NCBI RefSeq assembly: GCF_003574625.1
Contig: NZ_QNUJ01000001.1
Location: 1 to 64,000 of the forward strand
Direction of reading: 5' to 3'
Length of the DNA stretch: 64,000 nucleotides
Source of the DNA: Shinella zoogloeoides
Lineage (GTDB): Bacteria > Pseudomonadota > Alphaproteobacteria > Rhizobiales > Rhizobiaceae
Under the pieces are notes generated by a model that searched no databases, was not told where the DNA came from, and was given only the letters and a program-made list of their open reading frames with translations. Shown here piece by piece: positions 46,868 to 57,316 of this stretch. The position numbers were made by a program, and so were the translations under genes. The first letter of the stretch is position 1. Each line of letters begins with the position of its first letter.

Positions 46868-47718
46868 CAGATCTTCTTGAAAACCGTGTTGGCGACCTGG
46901 CGCACCGGCAGGGGAATGCCGGTGACCGTTTCGGAATGGCCCACATAGAGGAAACCGCCGGGGACAAGGCAATCGCAGAGCCGTGTCAGCACCTTCGCCT
47001 GTGTCGGCTTGTCGAAATAGATCAGCACGTTGCGGCAGAAGATCATGTGCATCGGCTCGCCTACCTTGTAGGCGCCGTCCATGAGGTTCATGCGGGCAAA
47101 GCCGATGGTCGAGCGAAGGCGGGGATGGATGCGCACCTCGCCGCGCGCGGCATCGCGCGAGATCATCACGTGGCGCCGCTGGAGTTCGGCCGGCACGGGC
47201 TGGACCATGTCGCGCGGATAGACGCCGCGGCGGGCGGCGGCCAGCACATCGGTCGAAAGGTCCGTCGCGAGAATCCGGTAGTCGATGCCGGATGTGGCAT
47301 CGGCGAAATCCTGCATGACCATCGCCATCGTATAGGGCTCGGCGCCGATCGAGCAGGCGGCGCTCCACAGGCGCAGCCGCTTGTGCCCGGCCGCGACCAG
47401 TTCCGGCAGGCCGGTCCGCTCCATGAAGTCGAAATGCTTCGGCTCGCGGAAGAAGTCCGTCTTGTTGGTCGTCACCGCGTCGATCAGGAAGATCGCTTCC
47501 TTCTCGATGCCGTCATGCTTGAAGAGATAGTCGCAATAGGCGTTGAAGCTGGGGATGCCGGTGGCCCGCAGGCGTCGCCGCAGGCGGCCCTCCAGCATGG
47601 TCAGCTTGGTGATCGGCATCTTGATGCCGCTATAGTCGTAGATATATCGCGACAGGGCCTCGAAATTCCGGCTGCTCAAGCCGTCTTCGCCCGCCTGCGC
47701 CCGCAATGCTGCTCCCAC
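46867..47718 (-). CDS. cheR: Chemotaxis methyltransferase CheR
   Basis: A 283-residue SAM-dependent receptor methylase. The N-terminal helical domain has [20 protein letters not shown]; the catalytic domain includes [51 protein letters not shown] and [12 protein letters not shown]. It starts with GTG 47718 behind GAGGAGACGGGT. Neither chemoreceptor here ends with the NWETF-like pentapeptide to which some CheR proteins tether. Confidence 0.95.
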   Translation of the reverse strand: MGAALRAQAGEDGLSSRNFEALSRYIYDYSGIKMPITKLTMLEGRLRRRLRATGIPSFNAYCDYLFKHDGIEKEAIFLIDAVTTNKTDFFREPKHFDFMERTGLPELVAAGHKRLRLWSAACSIGAEPYTMAMVMQDFADATSGIDYRILATDLSTDVLAAARRGVYPRDMVQPVPAELQRRHVMISRDAARGEVRIHPRLRSTIGFARMNLMDGAYKVGEPMHMIFCRNVLIYFDKPTQAKVLTRLCDCLVPGGFLYVGHSETVTGIPLPVRQVANTVFKKI

Positions 47719-47734
47719 ACCCGTCTCCTCGAGA

Positions 47735-48229
47735 TTACGCCGTCGCGGCGAGGCGGTTCGCCGTTCCCATCATCGCCACTTCCGCGCTGGAGAAGAGGCG
47801 GGCGAGATCGACGATGACGACGAAGCCGCCATCGCGGCGCACGACACCGGCAATGTAGTCGGAGGGCCAGCGCACGCCGATGTCCGGCGCACCCTCGATC
47901 TCCTCCGCGCGGAAGGGAATGACCTCGTAGACGCGGTCGGCGACGAGGCCGAGCGTCAGGGTCTTCTCGCCGATCGGCACGTCGAGCACGAGCGCGCGCG
48001 TGTGCGGCGTCCTCTCCGTCTTCGTCATGCCGAGACGGAGACGCAGATCGATGACCGGCACGCCCTGGCCGCGCACGTCCCGGAGCCCGAGCAGATAGTC
48101 CGGCCCATGCGGGATCCTGAAGGCTTCCTCATGATCGAGGATTTCCCGGACCACCGAGACGGGGACCGCGAAGACCTCATTGTCGAGGGAGAAGGTGACG
48201 TACTGGGATTCGGAGGACGTGCCGGCCAT
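47735..48229 (-). CDS. cheW: Chemotaxis coupling protein CheW (first copy)
   Basis: A 164-residue SH3-like scaffold protein linking receptors to CheA. It begins SSESQYVTFSLDNEVFAVPV and contains YLLGLRDVRGQGVPVIDLRL and GLVADRVYEVIPF. ATG 48229 lies 2 bp after the stop codon of the first receptor gene; TTG 48235 is an alternative start. A second, divergent CheW is encoded at 51934-52452. Confidence 0.93.
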   Translation of the reverse strand: MAGTSSESQYVTFSLDNEVFAVPVSVVREILDHEEAFRIPHGPDYLLGLRDVRGQGVPVIDLRLRLGMTKTERTPHTRALVLDVPIGEKTLTLGLVADRVYEVIPFRAEEIEGAPDIGVRWPSDYIAGVVRRDGGFVVIVDLARLFSSAEVAMMGTANRLAATA

Positions 48230-48231
48230 GA

Positions 48232-50037
48232 TCAAGCGCTTTCCCTGAAATCTGCGTCGTCGGCATCCGGGCCGCCCATCGACATGTCGAGGGCAAAACC
48301 GCGGGCGCGGGCCTGCTGGGCATTGACGCTGTTGTCGGACTTGCGGGTGGGAGTGGCCGCGGTCTTGGCGGCCGGGCGTGCCGCTGCCGGCGCCGGGCGG
48401 CGCTGGGCGGAAGCCGGGACGCCCGCCGCGCGGTCGACGCGGAAGAAGGCGATGGAGGTCTGCAGCTCTTCGGCCTGGGCGGCGAGCTCCTCCGAAGTGC
48501 CGGACATCTCTTCCGACGCACCGGCATTCTGCTGCGTCACCTTGTCGAGCTGCTGGATCGCCTCGTTGATCTGCGAGGCGCCGATATCCTGCTCGCGGCA
48601 GGCGGCGGAGATCTCGGAGACCAGTTCGGCGGTCTTGCGGATATCGGGCACCAGCCGGTTCAGCATGTCGCCGGCTTCCGTTGCGACGGAGACGGTCTGG
48701 CCGGAGAGCGTGCTGATCTCGGCGGCGGCCGCCTGGCTGCGTTCGGCGAGCTTGCGCACTTCCGAGGCGACGACGGCAAAGCCCTTGCCGTGCTCGCCGG
48801 CACGGGCGGCTTCCACCGCGGCGTTGAGGGCGAGAAGGTCCGTCTGGCGGGCGATTTCCTGCACGATGGAGATCTTTTCCGCGATGGTGCGCATGGCGCC
48901 GACGGCGCGACCGACCGCTTCGCCGGAAGCTTCCGCGTCCTTGGCGGACTGGCGGGCGATCTTCTCGGTCTGGGCGGCGTTGTCGGCGTTCTGCTTGATG
49001 TTCGCGGCCATCTCCTCCATCGAGGCGGAGGCCTCTTCGGCGGAGGAGGCCTGCTCGGTCGCGCCCTGCGAGAGCTGCTCGGAGCTGGCCGAAAGCTCCT
49101 GGCTGCCCGAGGAGACGTTGTTGGCTGCCGAAAGGGCATCGGCGACGACGCCGCGCAGGCGCTCCACCATGCTTTCCAGCGAAATGCCCAGCGTATCCTT
49201 GTCGGAGAGGGCTTTCGGCGTCACGGTCAGGTCACCATTGGCGATCTGGTCGGCGATGGTGGCCGTGTTGCGCAGGTTGCCGGTCATCACGTTGATCGTG
49301 TCGACAAGGTCCTTGATCTCGTCATTGGTCCTGATCTCGACATTCTGGTCGAGGTCGCCGACCGCGACGGCTTCCGCGACGCTCCGGATCTTGCGCAGGC
49401 CGGTATTGATGCCGAGCGCGATCCAGAGGGCAGCGCCGACGGAAAGGACGAGGGCGGAGAGGGTCAGGATGACGAGCGTGTAGAACGCCGTCTCGTAGCC
49501 GGCATCGGCGACCGTGTCGGAATCCTTGATCGCCTGTTCGGTCAGGTTGGCGAGAGCGGCCGTCATGCCGTCCAGCTTGTCGGCGGCGACGGCGCCTTCC
49601 GTCTGATTGATCTCGAGCGCCATGTCGCGCTGGCCGGAGGCCATCAGCGAGACGATCCTGTCGTTGATGGCGAGATAGTCGTCCCAGAAGTCGCGGATTT
49701 CCTGCCACTTGGCCTTGAATTCGCCGGTCGCGTCGTTCTGGCCGTCGTTCAGCGCTTTTTCGAAGGCCTCCCGTTCGGCCGCGATGGTGGCTTTCGCCTT
49801 GTTCGTCCGATCGAGCGTCGTCGCGAGCAGAAGGTCGGCCTCGGCAAGGCCCAGTCCGTCGAAGGCGGCCGCGAGGTCGTTGGAATAGTCGTCCTGCTGA
49901 ATCGGGCCTTCGATGAGGTCGTTGCGCAGGGTGTTCATTTCGCTGAGGCTGCGGATACCGATGCCGGCCGAAATACAAAGAAGGGCGATGAGGAAGCCGA
50001 AGGCGAGGCCCAGCTTCAGCTTGATGGTAAGGCGCAT
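48232..50037 (-). CDS. Methyl-accepting chemotaxis protein (receptor A)
   Basis: A 601-residue transmembrane chemoreceptor: TM1 near residues 10-30, a helical periplasmic domain of about 155 residues, TM2 near 187-212, HAMP ([20 protein letters not shown]), methylation helices and the hairpin tip with [20 protein letters not shown]. The C-terminal tail is long, Ala/Pro-rich and ends [11 protein letters not shown]. Its signalling domain is almost identical, also at DNA level, to that of the next receptor, while the sensing halves differ. Confidence 0.95.
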   Translation of the reverse strand: MRLTIKLKLGLAFGFLIALLCISAGIGIRSLSEMNTLRNDLIEGPIQQDDYSNDLAAAFDGLGLAEADLLLATTLDRTNKAKATIAAEREAFEKALNDGQNDATGEFKAKWQEIRDFWDDYLAINDRIVSLMASGQRDMALEINQTEGAVAADKLDGMTAALANLTEQAIKDSDTVADAGYETAFYTLVILTLSALVLSVGAALWIALGINTGLRKIRSVAEAVAVGDLDQNVEIRTNDEIKDLVDTINVMTGNLRNTATIADQIANGDLTVTPKALSDKDTLGISLESMVERLRGVVADALSAANNVSSGSQELSASSEQLSQGATEQASSAEEASASMEEMAANIKQNADNAAQTEKIARQSAKDAEASGEAVGRAVGAMRTIAEKISIVQEIARQTDLLALNAAVEAARAGEHGKGFAVVASEVRKLAERSQAAAAEISTLSGQTVSVATEAGDMLNRLVPDIRKTAELVSEISAACREQDIGASQINEAIQQLDKVTQQNAGASEEMSGTSEELAAQAEELQTSIAFFRVDRAAGVPASAQRRPAPAAARPAAKTAATPTRKSDNSVNAQQARARGFALDMSMGGPDADDADFRESA

Positions 50038-50221
50038 CCTGTTCTCCTTGCAGATGCCTGTTGAGGGCGGAGCGGCCGCAAAGCGGCGCTCCCATGCGTG
50101 AAGACCGATACACTCACCCTTCCGCGGGCCGCCGGGGCAGCCCTTTCGCCGGCGCTGACATGCGCCGATGTCGATTGCACGGCGCGCCCGTTGCCGGGCG
50201 CGCCGCCATCATTGGTTCCGA
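50038..50221 (-). other. Gap between the two chemoreceptor genes
   Basis: 184 bp inside the che operon with no gene. It holds a C/G-rich stretch (GCCGGCG and CGGGCGCGCC segments) but no clear terminator. A ribosome site CAAGGAGAA precedes receptor A. Confidence 0.5.
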
Positions 50222-51916
50222 TCAGGCGCTTTCCCTGAAATCCGCGTCGTCGGCATCCGGGCCGCCCATCGACATGTCGAGGGAAAAGCCGTTGCCGCGC
50301 GCCGCTTTGGCGCTCGCCGGCGCGGGGCGATGGGCAGGGCTCGCGGCCGGTCGCTTGGCGGCGGGAGCAGCCATCTTCGCAGCGGTCGCCCGCAGCCGGT
50401 CGGCATGGTTCGGTTCCTTGCGGGCACCGTCGACGCGGAAGAAGGCGATGGAGGTCTGCAGCTCTTCAGCCTGGGCGGCGAGCTCTTCCGAGGTGCCGGA
50501 CATCTCTTCCGATGCGCCGGCATTCTGCTGCGTCACCTTGTCGAGCTGCTGGATCGCCTCATTGATCTGCGAGGCGCCGATATCCTGCTCGCGGCAGGCG
50601 GCGGAGATCTCGGAGACCAACTCGGCGGTCTTGCGGATATCGGGCACCAGCCGGTTCAGCATGTCGCCGGCTTCCGTCGCGACGGAGACGGTCTGGCCGG
50701 ACAGCGTGCTGATCTCGGCGGCGGCCGCCTGGCTGCGTTCGGCGAGCTTGCGCACTTCCGAGGCGACGACGGCAAAGCCCTTGCCGTGCTCGCCGGCACG
50801 GGCGGCTTCCACCGCGGCGTTGAGGGCGAGAAGGTCCGTCTGGCGGGCGATTTCCTGCACGATGGAGATCTTTTCCGCGATGGTGCGCATGGCGCCGACG
50901 GCGCGACCGACCGCTTCGCCGGAAGCTTCCGCGTCCTTGGCGGACTGGCGGGCGATCTTCTCGGTCTGGGCGGCGTTGTCGGCGTTCTGCTTGATGTTCG
51001 CGGCCATTTCTTCCATCGAGGCCGAGGCCTCTTCGGCGGAGGAGGCCTGCTCGGTCGCGCCCTGCGAGAGCTGTTCGGAGCTGGAGGAGAGTTCCTGGCT
51101 GCCGGACGAGACGTTCTCGGAGGCGGAAAGCGCGTCTGCGACGACGCCGCGCAGGCGTTCGATCATCGTGTTGACATGGCCGAGCATGTCGCCGATCTCG
51201 TCCTTCGTGGTGATGTCGGCAAAGCGGGTGAGGTCGCCATCGGCGACGGCCTGCACGGCGCTCGCAGCGCGGCCGAGGCCGCGGTTGATCGACAGGACGA
51301 TCCAGGTGGCTGCAAGCGCTGCGATCAGAACCGCGATGGCGGCGGCTGCGATCATGACCGTCCGCGTGCTTTCATATTGCGCCTGGGCGCCGAGTTCGGC
51401 TTCGTCCAGGCGGCTTTCCTCGAGCTTGACGACTTCGCCGAGCAGCTTGTCGATCTCGTTGGTCACGGCGCGCGCATCGGTGTTCGAGATGCGGGTCGCG
51501 CCGTCCATGTCGCCGGCGAGCGCCAGCGCCCGGATGCGATCGTCGTTGCGGCGGAAATCGGTGGTGAAGGCGGAGAGCTTGTCCCACATCACCTTGCCCT
51601 GTTCCGTCGCCTTGGCGAGGATCTGCCCGAAGGTCGCGTCGAATTCCTTGCGCGCCTCGTCGCTGAGACCGATATAGCGGTTCGTCTCGGTGGTGCTTGC
51701 GGAAGACAGCATGTTCTTCTGCTGGCGAATCTGCTGGAGTTGCAGGTTGTTCAGCGTCTGGGTGAGCTTCAGGCGCTCGGCCGGGCCGTTCAGCACGTCG
51801 CTGAGCGTCGTGTTGAGACCGCCGAGGCTCATGATGCCATAGCCCGCGGTGCCGAGAAGCACCGCGATCATGAAGCCGAATGTCAGGAACAGCTTGAGTT
51901 TTATGGTAAAGCGCAT
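50222..51916 (-). CDS. Methyl-accepting chemotaxis protein (receptor B)
   Basis: A 564-residue chemoreceptor paralogous to receptor A. TM1 is [20 protein letters not shown]. The periplasmic part resembles a four-helix bundle ([20 protein letters not shown]). TM2 near 190-210 is [20 protein letters not shown], followed by HAMP ([20 protein letters not shown]) and a signalling domain with the same hairpin tip as receptor A. The tail again ends [14 protein letters not shown]. Ligand unknown. Confidence 0.95.
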   Translation of the reverse strand: MRFTIKLKLFLTFGFMIAVLLGTAGYGIMSLGGLNTTLSDVLNGPAERLKLTQTLNNLQLQQIRQQKNMLSSASTTETNRYIGLSDEARKEFDATFGQILAKATEQGKVMWDKLSAFTTDFRRNDDRIRALALAGDMDGATRISNTDARAVTNEIDKLLGEVVKLEESRLDEAELGAQAQYESTRTVMIAAAAIAVLIAALAATWIVLSINRGLGRAASAVQAVADGDLTRFADITTKDEIGDMLGHVNTMIERLRGVVADALSASENVSSGSQELSSSSEQLSQGATEQASSAEEASASMEEMAANIKQNADNAAQTEKIARQSAKDAEASGEAVGRAVGAMRTIAEKISIVQEIARQTDLLALNAAVEAARAGEHGKGFAVVASEVRKLAERSQAAAAEISTLSGQTVSVATEAGDMLNRLVPDIRKTAELVSEISAACREQDIGASQINEAIQQLDKVTQQNAGASEEMSGTSEELAAQAEELQTSIAFFRVDGARKEPNHADRLRATAAKMAAPAAKRPAASPAHRPAPASAKAARGNGFSLDMSMGGPDADDADFRESA

Positions 51917-51933
51917 GGGTCTCTCCTGAGTGC

Positions 51934-52452
51934 CTAGTTCGGCGCTTGCGCGTTGCCGGTGCGTTCCTTCCGGGAGGAAAAGATCGCGTGCAGATTCGGG
52001 ACGATGATGAATTCGCCGCCCCGCTTGACGAGGCAGTTGATGTAGTCGGCGCGCCAGCGCATGCCGACGCTCGGCGGCGGCTCGCTGGCGACCTTCGGAA
52101 GGGTCGTGACTTCGTTGACCTTGTCGGTGCGGATGCCGACCAGCGTCGGTTCGTCGTCGAGGTCGAGTTCGATGACGACGATGCGGCTGTCTATGGTGGT
52201 TTCCGTCGCGTCCATGCCGAAGGCGAGGCGGATGTCGGCGAGCGGGATCACCTTGCCGCGGAAGTTGATGACGCTGGACACGAAGGGCTTGCTGCCGGGA
52301 ACGTGGGTCTCCGGCAGAAGGTCGAGGATTTCCTGCACGACGGTCGCCTCGATGGCGAAGGTCTCGCCGTTGAGGTTGAAGGTGAGGACGGAAAGGTCCT
52401 CCTCAACGCCCCAGATCGTGTCGTGGTCGAGTTTCCGTGCTGCTTCGCTCAT
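51934..52452 (-). CDS. cheW: Chemotaxis coupling protein CheW (second copy)
   Basis: A 172-residue CheW. It begins [20 protein letters not shown] and contains [20 protein letters not shown] and [18 protein letters not shown] 52452 overlaps the cheA stop by ATGA, so it is coupled to CheA, whereas the other copy is coupled to receptor A. Sequence divergence between the two suggests different partners in the array. Confidence 0.93.
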   Translation of the reverse strand: MSEAARKLDHDTIWGVEEDLSVLTFNLNGETFAIEATVVQEILDLLPETHVPGSKPFVSSVINFRGKVIPLADIRLAFGMDATETTIDSRIVVIELDLDDEPTLVGIRTDKVNEVTTLPKVASEPPPSVGMRWRADYINCLVKRGGEFIIVPNLHAIFSSRKERTGNAQAPN

Positions 52453-54449
52453 CCTGCCGCCCGCATTTGCGCCTCCTGATGCTGTCCGGCCGCGACCAGA
52501 TGGGTGACGTCGAGGATCAGCGCGACGCTGCCGTCCCCGAGGATGGTCGCGCCCGAGAAGGTGGCGACGTCATGGTGCAGCTTGGACATGGATTTGATGA
52601 CCGTCTGGTGGTCGCCGATGATCTGGTCGACGACGAGGCCGACACGCTCGGAACCCGTCGAGATGACGACGACCTTCTGGTGCGGATCGGGCTGGGTGCC
52701 GGTGCGGAAGAGCTCGCGCAGGCGCAGGAACGGCACGAGGCTGTCGCGCAGCGAGATGAAGGAGCGCCCGCGCGAGCGCAGGTCGTCTTCGAGCGAGAGC
52801 TCCAGGCATTCCTCGACCGCCGAGAGCGGGATGACATAGCAGCCCTCTCCGACGCGTACCAGCAGGCCGTCGATGATGGCGAGCGTCAGCGGGATGCGCA
52901 GCGAGACTTCCGAGCCGTCGCCCGGCTTGCTGGTGATGTCGATCGCCCCGCGCAGCGCTTCCACCGTCTTCTTCACCACGTCCATGCCGACGCCGCGGCC
53001 GGAAAGGTTGGTGACTTGCTGGGCGGTGGAGAAGCCCGGCTGGAAGATGAGCTGCAGCAGTTCCGGGTCGGAGAGTGGCTGGCCCGGCTGGATCAGGCCG
53101 GAGGCCTCGGCCTTGGCGCGCACGCGCTCGCGGTTGATGCCGCGGCCGTCGTCCTTGATGGTGATGATGACCTCGCCGCCCGTCTGGTGGGCCGAGAGGA
53201 GGACCTTGCCCTTCGCGTCCTTGCCGGCGGCGATGCGCTCCTCGGGCTTTTCGAGGCCGTGGTCGATGGAGTTGCGCACGAGATGGACGAGCGGATCGGC
53301 GAGCCGGTCGATGACCGTCTTGTCGACCTCGGTGCTCTCGCCCTCGGTGATGAGCTCGATTTCCTTGCCGGTCTCGCGCGACAGGTCGTGCACGAGACGG
53401 CGGAAGCGGCTGAAGAGGCTGGCGACCGGCATCATGCGCAGCACCATCATCGTGTCGCGCAATTCGCCGGAAAGGCGCTCGATCTCTTCCGAGACGGACC
53501 GCAGGCCAAGGTCGGCCGCCGCGCCCGCAAGCTGGGTGAGGCGGGACTGGGCGATGACCAGCTCGCCGACACGGTCCATCATCTCGTCGAGCCGCTCGGC
53601 GGGAACGCGGACGTTCTCGGCGGCGGACTTCGCCTGCCTGGAATCGTTGGCAGCCTGCACGGCCGGCGCTTCGCGCTCCGTCACCACCACCGCCTTCGGC
53701 AGGGGGGCGGGCTCGGGTGTTGCGGCCGGAGGCTCGATGGCGATCTCGGTGATCTCCAGCTCCATATCGTCCATGACGAAGATGAAGACGTCCTCGATGT
53801 CGCTGCGCGGCTTCTCGGTCTTCAGCGTCACGTCCCAGGAAAGGTGGATGTCGCGCGGGTCGAGCTCGGCAAGCTCGGGCACCTTCGCCGCATCGGCGAC
53901 GATCCGGCATTCGCCGAGGTCGCGCATCTCGTCGAGCAGGCCGAGCGGATTGGTGCCGTTCGCCATGGCGTTGACGGGCAGGCTGAAGCGGATGCGCCAT
54001 TCGCGCATGCCGCCGGACGCTTCGGCCACCGGCGGAGTCGCGACGGTAACGCTTGCCGCGGGGGCGGGCGAGCCCGCGCCGTTGACGGCGCGGTGCAGGT
54101 TGTCGAGGAGGCTCGCGCTCATCACGTCATGGTCGCCGTTCGGCGTTTCGAGCAGGGCGCGCATGTGGTCCTGCGCGGAAAGGACCGCCGAGACCAGCTC
54201 GTGCGTTGCCGGCACGTCGCCCTTGCGCACGCGGTCGAAGGCGGTCTCGCAATGATGCGTGAAGGCGGCCAGCGCCTCGAAGCCGAACATCGCGCCCGAC
54301 CCCTTCAATGTGTGCAGGCCCCGGAAGACCGCGTCGATCTGGTCGCGGTCGTCGAGGCTGCGGGTCAGGTCCAGAAGGCCGGACTCGATCTGTTCCAGCA
54401 GTTCGGCCGCTTCTGTCCGGAAGACTGAGATCGGGTCCGGGTTGCTCAT
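52449..54449 (-). CDS. cheA: Chemotaxis histidine kinase CheA
   Basis: A 666-residue CheA. Domains in order: HPt with phospho-His H46 (FRGLHTLKGSGAMFGF), a second-messenger/CheY-binding region, dimerisation helices (VPAERLDEMMDRVGELVIAQ), the ATPase core (VHLVRNSIDHGLEKPEERIA; IKDDGRGINRERV; GRGVGMDVV) and a C-terminal CheW-like domain. It is the central kinase feeding CheY and CheB. It overlaps both neighbours by 4 bp. Confidence 0.96.
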   Translation of the reverse strand: MSNPDPISVFRTEAAELLEQIESGLLDLTRSLDDRDQIDAVFRGLHTLKGSGAMFGFEALAAFTHHCETAFDRVRKGDVPATHELVSAVLSAQDHMRALLETPNGDHDVMSASLLDNLHRAVNGAGSPAPAASVTVATPPVAEASGGMREWRIRFSLPVNAMANGTNPLGLLDEMRDLGECRIVADAAKVPELAELDPRDIHLSWDVTLKTEKPRSDIEDVFIFVMDDMELEITEIAIEPPAATPEPAPLPKAVVVTEREAPAVQAANDSRQAKSAAENVRVPAERLDEMMDRVGELVIAQSRLTQLAGAAADLGLRSVSEEIERLSGELRDTMMVLRMMPVASLFSRFRRLVHDLSRETGKEIELITEGESTEVDKTVIDRLADPLVHLVRNSIDHGLEKPEERIAAGKDAKGKVLLSAHQTGGEVIITIKDDGRGINRERVRAKAEASGLIQPGQPLSDPELLQLIFQPGFSTAQQVTNLSGRGVGMDVVKKTVEALRGAIDITSKPGDGSEVSLRIPLTLAIIDGLLVRVGEGCYVIPLSAVEECLELSLEDDLRSRGRSFISLRDSLVPFLRLRELFRTGTQPDPHQKVVVISTGSERVGLVVDQIIGDHQTVIKSMSKLHHDVATFSGATILGDGSVALILDVTHLVAAGQHQEAQMRAAG

Positions 54450-54814
54450 TTTCCGAGGACCTTCCGAGCTATCTTGACGAGGCTTTCCGGATCGAACGGC
54501 TTGGTGAGCCAGCCGGTGGCGCCGGCGGCTTTGGCCTGCGCCTTCAGTTCGCCGTCGGATTCGGTGGTGAGGAAGATGACCGGCACGCCGGTATGCGCGG
54601 GCAGCTTGCGCAGCTCGCGGATCATCGTCAGGCCGTCCATGTTCGGCATGTTGAGGTCGGTGACCACGAGGTCGTATTCACCTTCCTTCAGCTTGTTGAG
54701 GCCGTCGAGCCCGTCGACCGCCTCGGTCACGGCATAGCCGGCATTGCTGAGGGTGACGCGTGTCGTCAGCCGGATGCTGGCGGAATCGTCCACGGTCAAG
54801 ATTTTCGCGGTCAT
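54446..54814 (-). CDS. cheY: Chemotaxis response regulator CheY
   Basis: A 122-residue single receiver domain. It begins TAKILTVDDSASIRLTTRVT, has phospho-acceptor D53 (VVTDLNMPNMDG), the switch Thr region VIFLTTES and the conserved Lys in GATGWLTKPFDPE. ATG 54814 overlaps the upstream STAS-protein stop; a TTG one codon earlier is less likely. It would bind the flagellar motor, or act as a phosphate sink if other CheY copies exist. Confidence 0.94.
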   Translation of the reverse strand: MTAKILTVDDSASIRLTTRVTLSNAGYAVTEAVDGLDGLNKLKEGEYDLVVTDLNMPNMDGLTMIRELRKLPAHTGVPVIFLTTESDGELKAQAKAAGATGWLTKPFDPESLVKIARKVLGK

Positions 54815-55140
54815 CAATTCTTCTCCTGATGCAGCCAGAAATGCGCGGCGTCCGACGTCATCTCGTCGAGAAAGCCGCCGCGCTTCAGCACGTCGTAAAG
54901 GTCCCCCGCCGCCGGCCGCGCAAGTAGAAGCCGGCCCGCACGGGACTCGGCATGCTTGCGCGCCGCCGTGACGAGCTGGACGAAGCTGAGGTCGACCTGC
55001 GCCTCCTCGTCGATATCAAGTATCGCCGCCGGATTATTGTTCAGATGGTCCAGGATAAGCTCCTGAACTGCCAATATGTTCTTGATGGTAAGCGTCGTCG
55101 GCAAGGTTAACGGCGCGTCACCGGGCAGGGTGGAGGACAT
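54814..55140 (-). CDS. STAS-domain protein at the head of the che operon
   Basis: A 108-residue STAS (anti-sigma-antagonist-like) protein: LTLPTTLTIKNILAVQELIL, then ILDIDEEAQVDLSFVQLVTA and a helix ESRAGRLLLARPAAG. In this kind of che operon a STAS protein often comes first. The position equivalent to the phosphorylated Ser of SpoIIAA reads VDLSFVQ, so a serine is present. It is the first gene of the nine-gene minus-strand operon. Confidence 0.85.
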   Translation of the reverse strand: MSSTLPGDAPLTLPTTLTIKNILAVQELILDHLNNNPAAILDIDEEAQVDLSFVQLVTAARKHAESRAGRLLLARPAAGDLYDVLKRGGFLDEMTSDAAHFWLHQEKN

Positions 55141-55504
55141 GGAGGCCCCGATAAACGTTTCTGAAGGGAGTATTTCCCGCGCCAGAATTCCCAGATACGC
55201 TTAATGAACCGTAAAGCGCGGTTGCCAAATTCATCTAATGGTAGTCGAAAAGGGAAAAATACGCCGGCTCACCCTAAGGTAGTTTAGTGGTATAACTTGT
55301 TGAAAAATATAACGCATAAATATAATTAGACATTAGTGATATTATTTATAAATCCCTAATTCTTGGGATGGGTGCAGCCTCGGGTAGTGGCGCGAAAAAC
55401 GGGCTTTTGGAGGCCGATTCTACTCCATGAGGATATGCGAATTTACTGCGCGTTACCTTGTTCGCCCTAGGGTCGGGCCAGATTTCTTGAAAGTGGGGTA
55501 TGGC
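55141..55504. promoter_or_regulatory. AT-rich divergent promoter region of the che operon
   Basis: About 364 bp without a gene, much more A/T-rich than its surroundings between 55260 and 55370 (for example TATAACGCATAAATATAATT and GATATTATTTATAAATCCC). It separates the che operon from the plus-strand MCP-like gene and must contain both promoters. I could not fix individual -35/-10 pairs with confidence. Confidence 0.6.
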
Positions 55505-57229
55505 GTGTCAGGAACAGCGAGCGCAGTCCGCATTGAGCGGCAGACGGCCGAGGCGGAACTCGTCTTCCGTCTCGAGGGGGCCCGTTCCCGCATTGAACAG
55601 CGCTTCCTCGACGGGGGCGTCGTGCTGCTCGCCGTCCTCGACGTGCTCAACCGCCTGGTGGCGTCGCTGGAGAACCTGTCGCAATCGCTCGACGACGAGG
55701 CCGCCGAGGCGACGATCGGCCGGCTGGTCGCGACGGTCGACCAGCTCACCGCCCTACCGGCCATCGAGGAGACCCGTCAACAGCGCCTTGCCGGCGTCGC
55801 GGTGACGGAGAAGTCGCTCGGCACCCATATCGCGGACATGCAGGAGACGCTGCGTTACCTGCGCACCTTCGCCACCACCGCCAAGATCACCGGCGCCGCC
55901 ATCCCGGACTTTTCGGGCTTCGCGGAAGAGATCCTCGAGCGCATCCATTTCGGCACGGGCGAGGTCAATGCGCTCGGCGCCCGGATCGGCACGCTCGGCG
56001 GCGTGATCGATGCCGCGTCCGCCGGGGGCGGGGAGGCGTTGGAGCGCTTCCGCCGCAGCGTGCCGGACATTGCCGGCAACCTCTCGCGCAACGCGGCGGA
56101 CCTCACCGCCCAGCGCCGCCATCTCTCGCAGCTTGCTGGCAAGGTCGGTAGCTCCGCGCGCCTCGTGCAGACGAAGGTCGCGACAACGCTCTCCTCCATG
56201 CAGATCGGCGACATCACCCGCCAGCGCATCGAGCATTGCCAGTCCGCCTTCACCTTCCTGGAGGAATATCTCGCTTCCGCGGCGCTGGACGGCGAGGCGG
56301 CCAGCCGGCTCACGGCGCTGGTGCGTCACCTGGTGCGCGATCAGCTCGTCGAGATCGCCCGCGACTTCGAGCGCGAATGCCGGACCGTCGTCGGCACGAT
56401 CCGCAGCTTCGGCGCGGATATCGATGCCCTGATGGCGCTCTACGGCGACATGGATGCCGGCGACGGCCATTCCGCCGACCGGGCCATGCGCATGCTGGAA
56501 GCCGATATCGATGCCGCGCGCGCCGTGGTGCGCGATATCGAGCAGGCGGCCGGCAAGGCCAATGCGCTCGGTTCGAGCACGGTCGAGACCGTTCGGGAAC
56601 TGCTGAAGGGCGTGAGGACCATCCAGCTCGTTCGCACCGATATCCATTACATGGCGCTCAACACCAATCTGCGCTGCAGCAAGCTCGGCGAGGAGGGGCG
56701 CGCGATCAACGTGGTGACGGCGGAGCTGCGCAGCTTTTCCGCCCAGCTCGACGAGACCGCCGAGCGCATCCTCGCCGCCCTGCAATCGCTGGAGGACGAT
56801 GCCGGCAAGCTCGGGGCGGCCGGCAATGCCGCCGATGGCTCCCTCGATGCCCGGCTTGAGGAAGTGCTGGACCATATCCGCCGCGCGGGCGACCGCATGG
56901 AGGAGGACATGTCGGCCCTGCGCGATTGCAGCGCCGACATCTCCGCCAAGGCCGGCCGCACCATCGCCGATCTCGACTTCAACGCCGAACTCGGCGACGT
57001 GCTCGCCGACTGCGCCGCGAGCATCGGCGACCTGATCGGCCCCGTCCTGCCGGACACCGCCGGCCTCGAGGAGGCGCTCGCCGACCTCGGCGGCCGGATC
57101 GCGCGGACCTACACGATGGTTTCCGAACGCGAGGTCCACGCCCGGGTCTTCGGCACGGTGGTGGAGATGCCCGCCGCACCCGCCGCCGCCCGGAGCGACG
57201 AGGACCTCTTCGACGACGCGCTGTTCTGA
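55505..57229 (+). CDS. Soluble MCP-like protein next to the che operon
   Basis: A 574-residue helical protein without transmembrane segments. Near residues 370-410 it has the pattern RTDIHYMALNTNLRCSKLGE then EGRAINVVTAELRSFSAQLD, which looks like a degenerate version of the chemoreceptor hairpin tip ([30 protein letters not shown]). An earlier region QIGDITRQRIEHCQSAFTFL is unlike standard receptors. The start is taken as GTG 55505 after GTGGGG; GTG 55493 or ATG 55427 are possible. It reads divergently from the che operon, suggesting a cytosolic signalling or scaffold role. Confidence 0.75.
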   Translation: MSGTASAVRIERQTAEAELVFRLEGARSRIEQRFLDGGVVLLAVLDVLNRLVASLENLSQSLDDEAAEATIGRLVATVDQLTALPAIEETRQQRLAGVAVTEKSLGTHIADMQETLRYLRTFATTAKITGAAIPDFSGFAEEILERIHFGTGEVNALGARIGTLGGVIDAASAGGGEALERFRRSVPDIAGNLSRNAADLTAQRRHLSQLAGKVGSSARLVQTKVATTLSSMQIGDITRQRIEHCQSAFTFLEEYLASAALDGEAASRLTALVRHLVRDQLVEIARDFERECRTVVGTIRSFGADIDALMALYGDMDAGDGHSADRAMRMLEADIDAARAVVRDIEQAAGKANALGSSTVETVRELLKGVRTIQLVRTDIHYMALNTNLRCSKLGEEGRAINVVTAELRSFSAQLDETAERILAALQSLEDDAGKLGAAGNAADGSLDARLEEVLDHIRRAGDRMEEDMSALRDCSADISAKAGRTIADLDFNAELGDVLADCAASIGDLIGPVLPDTAGLEEALADLGGRIARTYTMVSEREVHARVFGTVVEMPAAPAAARSDEDLFDDALF

Positions 57230-57316
57230 GCCCCTCGTTTCCGCATTATCGATACCCTGCGATCGGCCGGTCATTCCGGCCGTTTTGCCATAGGTTATTT
57301 CACTGTATTTTTGAAA

